Source: Dyella flava (GTDB lineage: Bacteria; Pseudomonadota; Gammaproteobacteria; Xanthomonadales; Rhodanobacteraceae). Taken from it: a DNA stretch of 64,000 nucleotides. Under the pieces are notes generated by a model. That model made no database searches and was not told the DNA's origin. It was given only the letters and a program-made list of their open reading frames with translations. The translations under genes were made by a program, and so were the position numbers. The stretch lies in NCBI RefSeq assembly GCF_016904955.1, contig NZ_JADIKE010000030.1, positions 62,001 to 126,000 of the forward strand, given 5' to 3'. Shown here piece after piece: positions 33,261 to 42,018 of this stretch. Every line of letters starts with the position of its first letter. Position 1 is the stretch's first letter.

Positions 33261-34337
33261 ATGCGGACGATCATGGCGAAGCTGGAAACATGGCTGGATC
33301 GCATCGATCCAGGCACGCATCGCCGTATCAAGGGTCTTCGGCTGGTCACCGCTTACGGCATCGCGCTGGCGCTTGGCGCGCTCAGGGATGTTTCCGGCGA
33401 CATTCCATCGACGCTGACACTCGGTGCGCTCGCCGGAAATTTCGCCCTGTGGGCCAGCGTGTCTGAAGCGCGCTCCACGCGTTACACATCGAGTCGCGAT
33501 CTGACCGTTCTCTGCATCGCGGCCGCCGTGGGCGCGTCGAGTTATGCGTTATGCGCACCGTGGTTGCAGCCCTACGGGCATGCGTGGCCGGAAATCATTC
33601 TGGTCGTGGGCGCATTTATGGCGGGATACCTCAAACGCTACGGCATCACCGGTGCGGGCATCGGCTCGCAGATCTATATCGGACAGCTGTTGGCATACGG
33701 CGGAAAACTCACGCCGATGGATATGCAAGCCATTGGCATCGCGATGTGCATTGCCATCGTTTCATCCGTGGTACCTCGCTTGCTCAGCGGGCCGGCCGAA
33801 CAGCCGATACTTCAATCGCCGCTGGTGTCGGTGATGGCGCCGCGTTATCGCACCTTGACGGCCGAGATCGTCATGGGACTTCAGGCCGCCGTGGCTGCGC
33901 TCGTCGTGGTGATCTTGAACGGCACGTTCGGACTGCTCGAATCGGAATGGGCGATCACGGCGTGCGTCTATGTCATTGCCGGCACCTCCAGCGGCACGAT
34001 GGAGCGTGTCCGGCGCCGCATCATCGGCACGCTTATCGGAGTGCCGCTTGGATTGGTGTGCCTTCCGCTTGCGGCCAATGTGCCGTTGTTGCTGTGGGGT
34101 GCCGCCTCGCTCGCCATGATTATTTACGCGATGGCGCTGCCTGAGCGTTACGACGTCGCCTGCGGTGCATTCGCATTCGTGCTGATGGTGACGCTTGCTG
34201 TTTCCGGTGAACATTCGACGTCCGTCCTGTTTGCAAGAGCGTGGGAGACGGTTTTGGGCGGTGTATTGGGCCTGACTGCCGCGTCCTTTCTGTTTCCGCT
34301 GCGTGCGGCCAAGGAGAGGGATACTCCTGTTTTGTAA
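33261..34337 (+). CDS. FUSC-type inner-membrane protein
   Basis: 358 residues with about ten hydrophobic helices in two halves. The second half has the FUSC_2 pattern: GLQAAVAALVVVILNGTFGLLESEWAITACVYVIAG, GTMERVRRRIIGTLIGVPLGL and ERYDVACGAFAFVLMVTLAV, listed in order. Family members (AaeB, YccS, aromatic acid efflux) export small organic acids or act with a membrane fusion partner. None is adjacent. Start ATG 33261 has only a weak GAGG-type site. Confidence 0.82.
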   Translation: MRTIMAKLETWLDRIDPGTHRRIKGLRLVTAYGIALALGALRDVSGDIPSTLTLGALAGNFALWASVSEARSTRYTSSRDLTVLCIAAAVGASSYALCAPWLQPYGHAWPEIILVVGAFMAGYLKRYGITGAGIGSQIYIGQLLAYGGKLTPMDMQAIGIAMCIAIVSSVVPRLLSGPAEQPILQSPLVSVMAPRYRTLTAEIVMGLQAAVAALVVVILNGTFGLLESEWAITACVYVIAGTSSGTMERVRRRIIGTLIGVPLGLVCLPLAANVPLLLWGAASLAMIIYAMALPERYDVACGAFAFVLMVTLAVSGEHSTSVLFARAWETVLGGVLGLTAASFLFPLRAAKERDTPVL

Positions 34338-34516
34338 CCGCGCAATGCTTGGGTGACCTGCATTCCCGGCTAAAGAAAGAAGGTTCAGAGTCAGTTTCCA
34401 ATTTGGAAAAGTACTCCGTCCCTTTTTTGTATGTCGAATTTATCTCCCTTGGAGGCATCCTTGACGAGCATGAGCACGCCCGCCCAAACTAACCCGGGAA
34501 ACGAGGGGGAAATGGA

Positions 34517-34861
34517 ATGAGCGATACGAATCTTGACCCGGCGCAAGAGCGTCGCCGGCTACGCGCAGCTCTTGAAAGCATGAAGCAGAAAAGGAATTTG
34601 GCGGTAGGCGGTTTCGTAGCTGCCATGGGCTGTCTATATATGTCAGCGCGTATGGAGGATCTGCCCGATGCAGTACGTTGGGCGATGCGCGTAGCGGCAC
34701 CTCTAATCTTTGTGCCTCTTGCATTACCTTTTCTGCGTTCGCCGTGCCCACAATGCAGGAAGCCTTATCACTCCGTGAAGAGCTTGTTTCGACATCCCGA
34801 TCGGACGTTGCCGTGCAAATGCTGTGGCTTCCAGATCGACAAACATGTGTCGATGTATTGA
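34517..34861 (+). CDS. Small membrane protein with C-terminal zinc ribbon
   Basis: 114 residues. A coiled N-terminus (AQERRRLRAALESMKQKRN), two short hydrophobic segments (about 28-44, 56-73) and a four-cysteine ribbon, CPQC...CKCC (CxxC-x20-CxCC), at the C-terminus. GAGGGGGAAATGGA precedes the ATG. No family recognised. Confidence 0.6.
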   Translation: MSDTNLDPAQERRRLRAALESMKQKRNLAVGGFVAAMGCLYMSARMEDLPDAVRWAMRVAAPLIFVPLALPFLRSPCPQCRKPYHSVKSLFRHPDRTLPCKCCGFQIDKHVSMY

Positions 34862-35019
34862 TCCGTGTGGCTAGAGAATGGTGATCGATGCGGGGTGTGT
34901 GCTTCAGTCATTTTTCATTTGTTGAGCGAGTGAGTGGCGTCAACTTTCGATCCGAAGCAAGCCTTATTCAGTTGCATTTGTAAATGCTATTTTTGGGGCG
35001 GAGAAGGAGCGCAGCTTGT

Positions 35020-35391
35020 ATGAAACCACATGCGTGGCTGTTGGTGTTGTCACTCGTATGCTCAGCGGTGTTTGTCCAAGGCGCGGAGGCTTCTCAGCCT
35101 CCAAACCTCCAGTGCCTTGTCGGTCCGATAACCAAACAATACGGAAATACACCCTGGCTGGTGTATAGCTGCGACGACCACATGTCGGTGGTCATCGTTA
35201 CCGCACCCAATAGTCCCGCGACACCCTTTTACTTTTTCTTCTACCGCTCCGATGGCGGATACAACCTGCGCGGAGAAGGGACGGGGGACAAGCACCTGAC
35301 GGATGCAGCTTATGCCGAATTAAAGCTACTGACCGATGCCCAGATCATGTCGCTCGTGGCTGAAACGCAAAAGCTATCGGCCAAGAAGTAA
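35020..35391 (+). CDS. Small exported protein, unknown
   Basis: 123 residues from ATG 35020 with AAGGAG 11 bases upstream. Signal peptide to about 24 (FVQGAEAS). The mature part has two cysteines (LQCLVG, YSCDDH) likely forming a disulphide, a strand-rich middle (MSVVIVTAPNSPATPFYFFFY) and a helical end. It resembles no enzyme that I know. Confidence 0.65.
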   Translation: MKPHAWLLVLSLVCSAVFVQGAEASQPPNLQCLVGPITKQYGNTPWLVYSCDDHMSVVIVTAPNSPATPFYFFFYRSDGGYNLRGEGTGDKHLTDAAYAELKLLTDAQIMSLVAETQKLSAKK

Positions 35392-35429
35392 CGATCATTC
35401 TGGCAATGCCTTCTGGGCGCGACGGTGAA

Positions 35430-36398
35430 TCAGAAGCGCTCGCCGACCATCTCCTCGCTCCTGGCCCAAAGCACCCCGGCGCGCTCCGGATCGACGGCGT
35501 AAGGCATGACACCAGGACTCATCGAGTTGACTGGTAGATTCACGACCGGCGACACCTGGCAGTCCTCGCAGAAGCGGCCGCCGATCTCGTCGGCGCGGGC
35601 AACGAAAGCGGCCCAGACCGAGGTCGCGGCGCGGTGGGAGATTGTCCGGTATTGGAAGGGCGCGCGCCCCTCGGCGGCCAACTGCGTGTTGATCTGTTCC
35701 AGCGCCTTGTCCAGTTCTTCAGGACTCATGCGCTGCTCGAGCTTGGACTTGATGACGCCCGGATGCAGCGCTGTTGCGCGTACCCCACGCGTGCGATGAC
35801 GGCGATCGAACTCCACCGCGAACAGGATGTTGGCGGTCTTGGAGCGGGCATAGGCGATCATCGGGTCGTAGGGCTGGCGCTCGAAATTCGGATTGTCGAG
35901 ATCGACATCGGAGGCGCGATGGCCAATCGATGCAACGACCACCAGCCGCCCGCCGGGCGCGATCAAAGAGGCGATGCGATTCACCAGGACAAAATGCCCG
36001 AGATGATTTATTCCGAACTGTGTCTCAAAGCCATCGGTGGTGTGTCCGAACGGCGCCTGGACCGCGCCGGCATTGGCGATCACCACATCGAAGGGCTGTG
36101 CCTCCGCAATCAACGCATCGGCGCAACGGCGCACACTTTCGAGCGAGGCGAGATCCAGGTTGATCAGCGTCAACCCGCCACCACGCGATGCGTGCGGTTG
36201 AATGCCAGCCTCTGCCTGCTCCGCTTCGAAGGGAGTGCGTGCGGTCCCGACTACATAGGCCCCATGGGCTACCAGGACACGCGCCGTCTCCACTCCAAGG
36301 CCGGCTGAAACGCCGGTGATGAGCACGCGCTTTCCGCGGAGATCTTTGCCTGAAAGAACGTCGTCTGCGGTGGACGTCGCTCCGAATGAGTTTGTCAT
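35430..36398 (-). CDS. Short-chain dehydrogenase (retinol-dehydrogenase-like)
   Basis: 322 residues from ATG 36398 with GGAGG about 10 bases upstream. Cofactor loop TGVSAGLG, beta-2 followed by GTAR (NADP-type), NAG (VIANAGAVQAPFG), NHLGHFVL, VASIGHRAS (catalytic Ser) and YARSK (Tyr-Lys). Length and the C-terminal CEDCQVSP segment match bacterial proteins annotated as WW-domain oxidoreductase/retinol dehydrogenase-like. Longer in-frame extension to 36710 lacks conservation and is not used. Confidence 0.9.
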   Translation of the reverse strand: MTNSFGATSTADDVLSGKDLRGKRVLITGVSAGLGVETARVLVAHGAYVVGTARTPFEAEQAEAGIQPHASRGGGLTLINLDLASLESVRRCADALIAEAQPFDVVIANAGAVQAPFGHTTDGFETQFGINHLGHFVLVNRIASLIAPGGRLVVVASIGHRASDVDLDNPNFERQPYDPMIAYARSKTANILFAVEFDRRHRTRGVRATALHPGVIKSKLEQRMSPEELDKALEQINTQLAAEGRAPFQYRTISHRAATSVWAAFVARADEIGGRFCEDCQVSPVVNLPVNSMSPGVMPYAVDPERAGVLWARSEEMVGERF

Positions 36399-36840
36399 AT
36401 CACTGTTTCCCTCCATGGACACGCTGTTCTCGTCACAACCACGTAGCGTGTCGCGATGATCTTTGGTCCGTCCACATGTCGTGGCCTGGCTCGCGTTATT
36501 CAAGCATTCGTGCAGGTTGACCGGGGATTCCCTATCCATCACCAAGTGTCGTTGATCGCCTTGAACTCGATCTTTGCAAAAATCGTAAAGTAGCTTTGTG
36601 AATCGGCGTCTACAGACTGCGTGTCGTGCGAGATAGCATTTTTCGCTGGACGCACGCCATGAATGCATGTCCCCTATCGCTTGCCGCTGGCGCAGGCGTC
36701 CTGTACGCAACGCTCAAGGTCAGATTCCCGTAGCTGCCGCTTATCGCCAAGGTGGGCTTGTTCGGCGTGGTGCTCGCAGCACGTGCTGATGGGATGGGCG
36801 TTGCGCGCCGCCAATAACCTCGTCTCAAGATCACGCCAGC
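36399..36840. other. Gene-free region of 442 bp
   Basis: This is the divergent region between the SDR and the SphA-like porin. It is less GC-rich around 36540-36620. Overlapping frames exist on both strands but none has a ribosome site or family match. Confidence 0.35.
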
Positions 36841-37827
36841 ATGTTCGCATCGAAAATATTTCCGCGCGTAGCGCTTTACGCCGGCCGCGACCGCTTTTCC
36901 GCTCGCAGCCTGAGTGCTGTAGCGATGACCATGGTCGCGGCGGCTGCAATCGGTTCGCCGCCAGCCCGGGCAGCAACGCCCATAGCACTTCCCGCAGCGG
37001 ATCTTGGCGAGACCAATATCCTTGATGGTGAAGCCGGGCCAGGAGCCATGTTCGAGGTGATCGGCTACGGGGCAGCGGCCAATACCCTCAAGGATGCATC
37101 GGGAAATAGCGTCAACGGAAGGAATCACCAGCAGATCTCTTCGTTGATTCTGCATCCGGTGTATATCGCGAACACGCAAATCGCCGGCGCCTATCCGGGT
37201 GTTGAGGTGCTGATTCCTTTTGCACATGTGCAAAATAATTTTGCAGTGCCGGGGACCGGTTCCGATACCGGCGCGGGAGATATCACCATTGCGCCCTTTC
37301 TGCAGTGGATGCCGCAAAACCCCGGCAAGGGATCGATTTCCGTTCGCGCGGCGATTCAGTTCACCATGCCAACGGGTGACTATCGAGCAAACGAGGCGGT
37401 CAACGCCGGTTACGGTGGATGGCAGGTTTCCCCGTATGTCGCCGCGACCTGGCGCGTGACAGACAAGTGGGAAGTGAGCAGCCGATTCATCGATGACTGG
37501 AGCAGCCCGGTGAATGGTCTTAACGCGGATGACGTGCCCGCGCGGCTGCGCGCCGGAAACTTCATGGTGCTCAATGCATCCGCGTCGTATGCGGTGACGC
37601 CGCAAGCCCGGCTTGGCATCGGCGGATACATGTTGCGCCAGATTTCGGATTCGACCGTGGATGGAGCGGCTGTCCCGGGTTCGCTTCAACGCGTCAACGC
37701 CCTCGGGCCGGTGACGCGCTGGAGCGGGGGACGATGGAATCTGCTGTTTGCCGCCTACAAGGAGTTTGGAGCCCAGAATCGACCCGAAGGCTTCAGCACT
37801 AATGTTCGTTTTCAGTGGTTTTTCTAA
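36841..37827 (+). CDS. SphA-like / phenol MetA-pathway-type outer-membrane protein
   Basis: 328 residues; signal peptide to about 43 (PPARAATP). The opening ALPAADLGETNILDGEAGPGAMFEVIGYGA and strands such as ISVRAAIQFTMPTGDY, WQVSPYVAATWRVTDKWEVSSRF and FMVLNASASYAVTPQARLGIGGYMLRQ fit the Phenol_MetA_deg/SphA family of porin-like transporters. The chain ends with FQWFF, a terminal aromatic residue as for BamA substrates. Members are linked to uptake of hydrophobic compounds or sphingosine. Confidence 0.8.
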   Translation: MFASKIFPRVALYAGRDRFSARSLSAVAMTMVAAAAIGSPPARAATPIALPAADLGETNILDGEAGPGAMFEVIGYGAAANTLKDASGNSVNGRNHQQISSLILHPVYIANTQIAGAYPGVEVLIPFAHVQNNFAVPGTGSDTGAGDITIAPFLQWMPQNPGKGSISVRAAIQFTMPTGDYRANEAVNAGYGGWQVSPYVAATWRVTDKWEVSSRFIDDWSSPVNGLNADDVPARLRAGNFMVLNASASYAVTPQARLGIGGYMLRQISDSTVDGAAVPGSLQRVNALGPVTRWSGGRWNLLFAAYKEFGAQNRPEGFSTNVRFQWFF

Positions 37828-37852
37828 GGTGCCGAACCACGCCGTAGCAGTC

Positions 37853-38746
37853 TTAGCCCCCGTTCAAGGCTGCGGCGATGAAGTCGATGAAGACGCGCAT
37901 GCGCGGCGGCATATGCAGCCGGGTGGCGAAAACGGCGTATAGCGCTATCTCGTCGCACTCGTAAGGCGCCAGGCATTCCACCAGGCGGCCATCACGCAGA
38001 TCTTCCTTGATGTCCCAGCTGGCCTTCAGTGCGATGCCGCGGCCGTCCAAAACCCAGCCGTACATCACCTCGCCGCTGGTGGTCGACAAGGTGCCGCTGA
38101 CTTGCAGCTCGCGCCGTTGACCGTCTTCCTCGAAAATCCACCGGTCAAACATGTGGCGGCCGCGTACCAACCGGATGCAGTTGTGCGCGAGCAAATCTTC
38201 CGGAACCTGCGGCGTGCCGTGCCGTTTCAGATAGTCGGGTGTGGCGCACACCACGCGTCGGCCGCCCAGCAACTTCCTGGCGATGACATTCTGCTCATTG
38301 GGCATGCCGATCCGTATCGCGATATCCAGTTCGTCTTCGAGCACTTCCTGACCCGAGTCGGAAATCACCAGGTGAATATTGATATCCGGATATTTATCAG
38401 CGAAATGGGTGATCATCGAAGCGATACGCCGGCGTCCGATCTGCGAAGGCGCACCTATCCGCAGGCCGCCTTTGGGAGAGCCTGCATTGGAAGAGGCTTC
38501 GGCTTCCGCTTCGGCAATATCCACCAGGATTTTCAAGGCCCGCTCGTGCAGCAAGGCGCCTTCATCGGTGAGCGTGAAGCGGCGTGAGGTTCGGCTGATC
38601 AGCCTTACGCCCAGCCTTGCCTCCATGGCGGAAAGGCGACGGCTCATCTGGGGCGTCGAGGTGTTCCAGCGCCTTGCCGCTTCGGAAAGGCTGCCGGCCG
38701 CCGCCAGGTGCACCAGGAGGCGAAGATCGCTGACTTCGTCTTGCAT
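37853..38746 (-). CDS. LysR-family transcriptional regulator
   Basis: 297 residues from ATG 38746 (MQDEVSDLRL). HTH: LVHLAAAGSLSEAARRWNTSTPQMSRRLSAMEARLGVRL. Effector domain: GGLRIGAPSQIGRRRI, DIAIRIGMPNEQNVIARKLLGG, and SGEVMYGWVLDGRGIALKASWDI, which are typical of the DsdC/CrgA-like group. An upstream in-frame ATG (38956) would add 70 unconserved residues covering the divergent promoter region, so it is rejected. It probably controls the divergent peroxiredoxin gene. Confidence 0.92.
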   Translation of the reverse strand: MQDEVSDLRLLVHLAAAGSLSEAARRWNTSTPQMSRRLSAMEARLGVRLISRTSRRFTLTDEGALLHERALKILVDIAEAEAEASSNAGSPKGGLRIGAPSQIGRRRIASMITHFADKYPDINIHLVISDSGQEVLEDELDIAIRIGMPNEQNVIARKLLGGRRVVCATPDYLKRHGTPQVPEDLLAHNCIRLVRGRHMFDRWIFEEDGQRRELQVSGTLSTTSGEVMYGWVLDGRGIALKASWDIKEDLRDGRLVECLAPYECDEIALYAVFATRLHMPPRMRVFIDFIAAALNGG

Positions 38747-38992
38747 GGGCGTATCCGTCTTTTCGCTGGATGAAAAGATGCTAGCAAATTCGGCCGGTGG
38801 CTTTCCGGCGATGGTGGGCAACGTGCCGTTCCTGATGAAGGGCCTGGTACTGCGGGCGGTATTGATGTACCCATTGAAAGAAGACGTGGTTGGCGCGCTG
38901 GCCTGCGAGGCCGACAGGGCTTGAGCCTGGATCGCGCTGAGGGCCGGGGAGTGCAAAGCTCCCCGGTCGCAAATACATCACCGGGCGCATGA

Positions 38993-39007
38993 ATTCCTGC
39001 GAGGAAT
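38993..39007. promoter_or_regulatory. Candidate LysR box (T-N11-A) between LysR and peroxiredoxin
   Basis: ATTCC-TGCGA-GGAAT, a perfect inverted repeat fitting T-N11-A (T38994, A39006). It lies 83 bp before the peroxiredoxin start in the 343-bp divergent gap, the usual activation-site distance. Confidence 0.55.
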
Positions 39008-39089
39008 GAGAGCTATGTGTACCCCGTGGGTTCTCCCAAGTGCGGCTTGTGTAGACCATAGCGTCAACCCACAAGAGCGCTAAACCACC

Positions 39090-39758
39090 ATGTCTCTTCA
39101 AGCAGCCCTAGACGCTTTCAAAGCGGATTTCCGCGCAGGCAAGCCGCCGTACAACACACCGCCCGAGATGCTTACCATCATGGACCGTGCCACCGACGAG
39201 CTGATTGCTTCGGGCCAGACCACCCGGGCAGCCAAGGTGGGTGACAAGGCAGCTTCTTTTGTGTTGCAAGATCGCCACGGTCACGCGGTTTCTTCCCGGG
39301 AGCTGCTGGCCAAGGGGCCCCTGGTCGTGAGCTTTTATCGCGGCGTGTGGTGCCCGTACTGCAATCTCGAGTTGCAGGCGCTGCAGGCCGCGCTGCCGAT
39401 GATTCAACAAGCCGGCGCGAACCTTGTGGCGATTTCGCCACAGCTGGCGGTTAACAGCCAGAAGTCGGAGCGCATCAATCAGCTCACCTTCCCCATTCTC
39501 AGCGATCCGAACAATCAGGTGGCTGACAGTTTCGGTCTGCGCTATGCGCTGCCGGATTACCTCGTCGAACTCTACAAGCAGAAGAAAAACAATCTTCCAG
39601 CCTTCAATGGCGACGACAGCTGGACACTTCCGATTCCGGCGCGCTATGTGATCGCCCCTGATGGCACCATCGTGTACGCGGAGGTCAATCCCGATTACAC
39701 GCAACGCCCCGAGCCGGAAGACTTGCTCCCGGTGCTGAGCCGGTACAGCGGCAGCTGA
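39090..39758 (+). CDS. Peroxiredoxin-like protein (AhpC/TSA family)
   Basis: 222 residues. Thioredoxin fold with SFYRGVWCPYCNLELQALQ: the peroxidatic Cys and a resolving Cys in a CPYC motif. Then NLVAISPQ and FPILSDPNNQVADSFGLRYALP, as in the bacterial 'peroxiredoxin-like' group with a 60-residue helical N-terminal extension. Likely reduces organic peroxides with thiol reductants in the cytoplasm (no signal peptide). Divergent LysR with a symmetric box suggests inducible expression. Confidence 0.9.
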   Translation: MSLQAALDAFKADFRAGKPPYNTPPEMLTIMDRATDELIASGQTTRAAKVGDKAASFVLQDRHGHAVSSRELLAKGPLVVSFYRGVWCPYCNLELQALQAALPMIQQAGANLVAISPQLAVNSQKSERINQLTFPILSDPNNQVADSFGLRYALPDYLVELYKQKKNNLPAFNGDDSWTLPIPARYVIAPDGTIVYAEVNPDYTQRPEPEDLLPVLSRYSGS

Positions 39759-40097
39759 TGGCTGTGGAATAGCGTTATCGCGGTACGGGTCGATTCCGGC
39801 CGTAATTTCCGGACATTCCTCGGCTTTTTGCACGGGGAATGCCACCGGTTGAGTGAGGGCGTTCGCGCCCATTCGCACATTTCGCACAATGGCGCCGTCT
39901 TTGTTCAAGAGCCGGGAGCTGCCATTGCGTAAGCTGAATCACGTCGAATAAGCCCACGCCTGTCACGCGTGACGATAAGCCGATGCGTCGAAGCGTGCGG
40001 CGGCGTCATGAACTCAATGACGAAATGGTTCAGCGCAACGAACGATTTCGGCAGCTTGAGCGTCCCTTTCCGGCAACACCAGATGGAAGGAACAGAG

Positions 40098-41102
40098 ATG
40101 TCACCGATAAGGACGCTCCAGCCGAAGAAGCCAGTTACGAATGTGCCGCTCTCTGAACCCCCCTATCCCCGCAGAAGCGGTACGTTCAGCGAGAGGCCTA
40201 TCCCTACGCAAGCGGGGATAGGCCTCCGCACCTTGCACCATCAACAGATCATCGAGCGACGGAGCGCTGGCGCATGGCTCGAAGTCCATCCCGAAAGCTA
40301 CCTGGATCGCGGTGCGCTATCCGATGATCTGGAAAAAATTCGCCAGGAGTACGCGCTTTCCTTTCACTGTGAAGGGCTATCACTGGGGTCGTCGGCGGGA
40401 CTGAATCCATCTTACCTTTCGGCGCTGTCGGGGCTCATCGACCGCTTCAGGCCGACGTTGATATCGGCTCACTTGTCAGGCAATCAGTTCGGCGGGCTGC
40501 ATGGACCGAACCTGGCTCGACTTTCGAATATCAAGCGCGCGCTCGACGTTGTCGCGGCCGATATCACGCGATGCCAGGACATCCTGGGAAATCAGCTGCT
40601 GCTGGAAAACCCTCCGATGTGCTTGAATGCCTCGGAATCTTCGGCGTCCGAGCCGCAATTCCTGGCAGAGCTTGTTCGCCGGACCGGATGTGGCGTCCTG
40701 CTCGATATCAATAACATCTACGTCAATGCGCGAAACAGGGGGCAGGCCCCCGCGAAAACGCTTGCGCACTATCTGGCTTGCATCCCGGCGGGATCCATTC
40801 TCGAAATCCACCTTTCCGGACACTCTGTTTACACGGCACAGTCAGGCGCCAGGGTTTATGTGAGTGATCACGGATCTCCCGTTGCGCCACAAGTGTGGCG
40901 ATTGTTCGAGCAGACCGTCGCGGCGTTGGGTCAACGGCCGACGTTGATCGAATGGGACATCAACATTCCACCCTTGGGACTGCTTGAGATCGAAGCGGCG
41001 ACCGCGCAATTTGTGCTCGATCGCGAGCATTTCAAAAATTTGCATCAGGACCCATCGGTTCCTACTGAAGCGAACGCTTCTCGACGGAATCCTGTTTGGT
41101 AA
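40098..41102 (+). CDS. DUF692 (MNIO-type) multinuclear iron enzyme, divergent member
   Basis: 334 residues from ATG 40098 with GGAAGGA upstream. TIM-barrel motifs of DUF692: GIGLR (41-44), WLEVHPESY (E62), LSFHCEGLSLG (H90), LLLENPP (E170), LLDINNIYVN (D203, N206), LEIHLSGH (H238), SDHGSPV (D257, H258), LIEWDINIP (E285). Differences: SAHLSGN where SEHLSW is usual (A124), and NARN where SAHN is usual (R212). MNIO enzymes oxidise cysteines of ribosomal peptides (methanobactin, bufferins). No DUF2282-like or other obvious precursor and no DUF2063 partner is next to it. The N-terminal 40 residues are an extension encoded by a palindromic element. Confidence 0.82.
   Translation: MSPIRTLQPKKPVTNVPLSEPPYPRRSGTFSERPIPTQAGIGLRTLHHQQIIERRSAGAWLEVHPESYLDRGALSDDLEKIRQEYALSFHCEGLSLGSSAGLNPSYLSALSGLIDRFRPTLISAHLSGNQFGGLHGPNLARLSNIKRALDVVAADITRCQDILGNQLLLENPPMCLNASESSASEPQFLAELVRRTGCGVLLDINNIYVNARNRGQAPAKTLAHYLACIPAGSILEIHLSGHSVYTAQSGARVYVSDHGSPVAPQVWRLFEQTVAALGQRPTLIEWDINIPPLGLLEIEAATAQFVLDREHFKNLHQDPSVPTEANASRRNPVW
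40162..40226. repeat. Palindromic element inside the DUF692 coding sequence
   Basis: GAGGCCTATCCC (40193-40204) pairs with GGGATAGGCCTC (40215-40226), a perfect 12-bp stem. An upstream CCTATCCCCGC (40162-40172) can pair with GCGGGGATAGG (40212-40222) instead, giving mutually exclusive hairpins near the start codon. Confidence 0.6.
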
Positions 41103-41395
41103 GTGGCCTGACCGGCGCCATCTCGTCATCGCTCTTCGGGGATGCCCACGTGGGTTGAGCGCGTGGCGGGCTTCTCTCCGTGCCGCCGGGTTTTGCCCGT
41201 GGAGGCAAAGCATTGGCCACACCACCCGCCACTCAAAAAGTGAGCGGGTTCAGTGACGCGGGCGCTTCCCCGGGCTCTCCACGGGCGTCATTGCTTGATG
41301 ATACTTTCAAGCATAAAAGCAAGATTTCTTAGTATTAAAAGAATCACCCCAGAATCCTAAAGTGACTCCACCTCAACACAACCCTGGAGTCACCC

Positions 41396-41932
41396 ATGTC
41401 ACGCATTACCACCCCGGCCGTCGAAGCGGCCACTGGCGCCACCGCCGAAGTCTTCGAGCAGATCCGCAAGGCCGCAGGCAGTGTGCCCAATACCTTCGCC
41501 GCCATCGGCGCACTGAATCCGACCGCACTGAAGGCCGTGCTGAACGCCGACGGCGTGTTGGCCGCCGGCAGCCTGAGCAAGCAGGATCAGGAAACCATCA
41601 AGGTGATCGTCAGCGTCGTCGGCGGTTGCGACTACTGTGTCGCCGCACACTCGCTGCTCGGCAAGATGACCGGCCTCAAGCCCGACGTATTGGCCAACAT
41701 CCGCGCCGGACAGCCGACCGGTGATGCAAAGCGTGATGCGCTTGCTCACTTCGTCCGCATCCTGACCCAGACCAGCGGCACGATCGCCAAGGAAGAGTTC
41801 GACGCGATCAAGCGCGCCGGCTACACCGACGTACAACTGGCGGATATCAGCCTGGCCATTGCGATCACCGTCTTCACCAACGTGTTCAATCGCATCAACG
41901 ACACGGACATCGACTTTCCGCTGGTGAAGTAA
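41396..41932 (+). CDS. Carboxymuconolactone-decarboxylase-family (AhpD-like) protein
   Basis: 178 residues. The redox motif GGCDYCVAAHSLLG (CxxC-x3-H) is the AhpD-type active centre. Surrounding helices (QDQETIKVIVSVVGG, ISLAIAITVFTNVFNRIND) match the peroxidase-related CMD subgroup. The cysteines point to a thiol-disulphide or peroxidase role, not lactone decarboxylation. It is followed 86 bp later by a DUF417 membrane protein, a pairing that suits defence against reactive chlorine or oxygen species. Confidence 0.9.
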   Translation: MSRITTPAVEAATGATAEVFEQIRKAAGSVPNTFAAIGALNPTALKAVLNADGVLAAGSLSKQDQETIKVIVSVVGGCDYCVAAHSLLGKMTGLKPDVLANIRAGQPTGDAKRDALAHFVRILTQTSGTIAKEEFDAIKRAGYTDVQLADISLAIAITVFTNVFNRINDTDIDFPLVK

Positions 41933-42018
41933 GTGCGTTAGCCCGAGAGGGGAGCGCAAACATCGCAGCGCTCCCTCTCCCTGTGATCGTTCCCGAATTT
42001 CATCTGAGGTACTCAACC

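Noticed and set aside
36610..37689. Minus-strand frame opposite the SphA-like porin
   Set aside because: No family features; Arg/His-rich antisense composition.
38747..38956. 70-residue N-terminal extension of the LysR regulator at 37853
   Set aside because: LysR proteins begin just before the HTH; the extension covers the promoter region.
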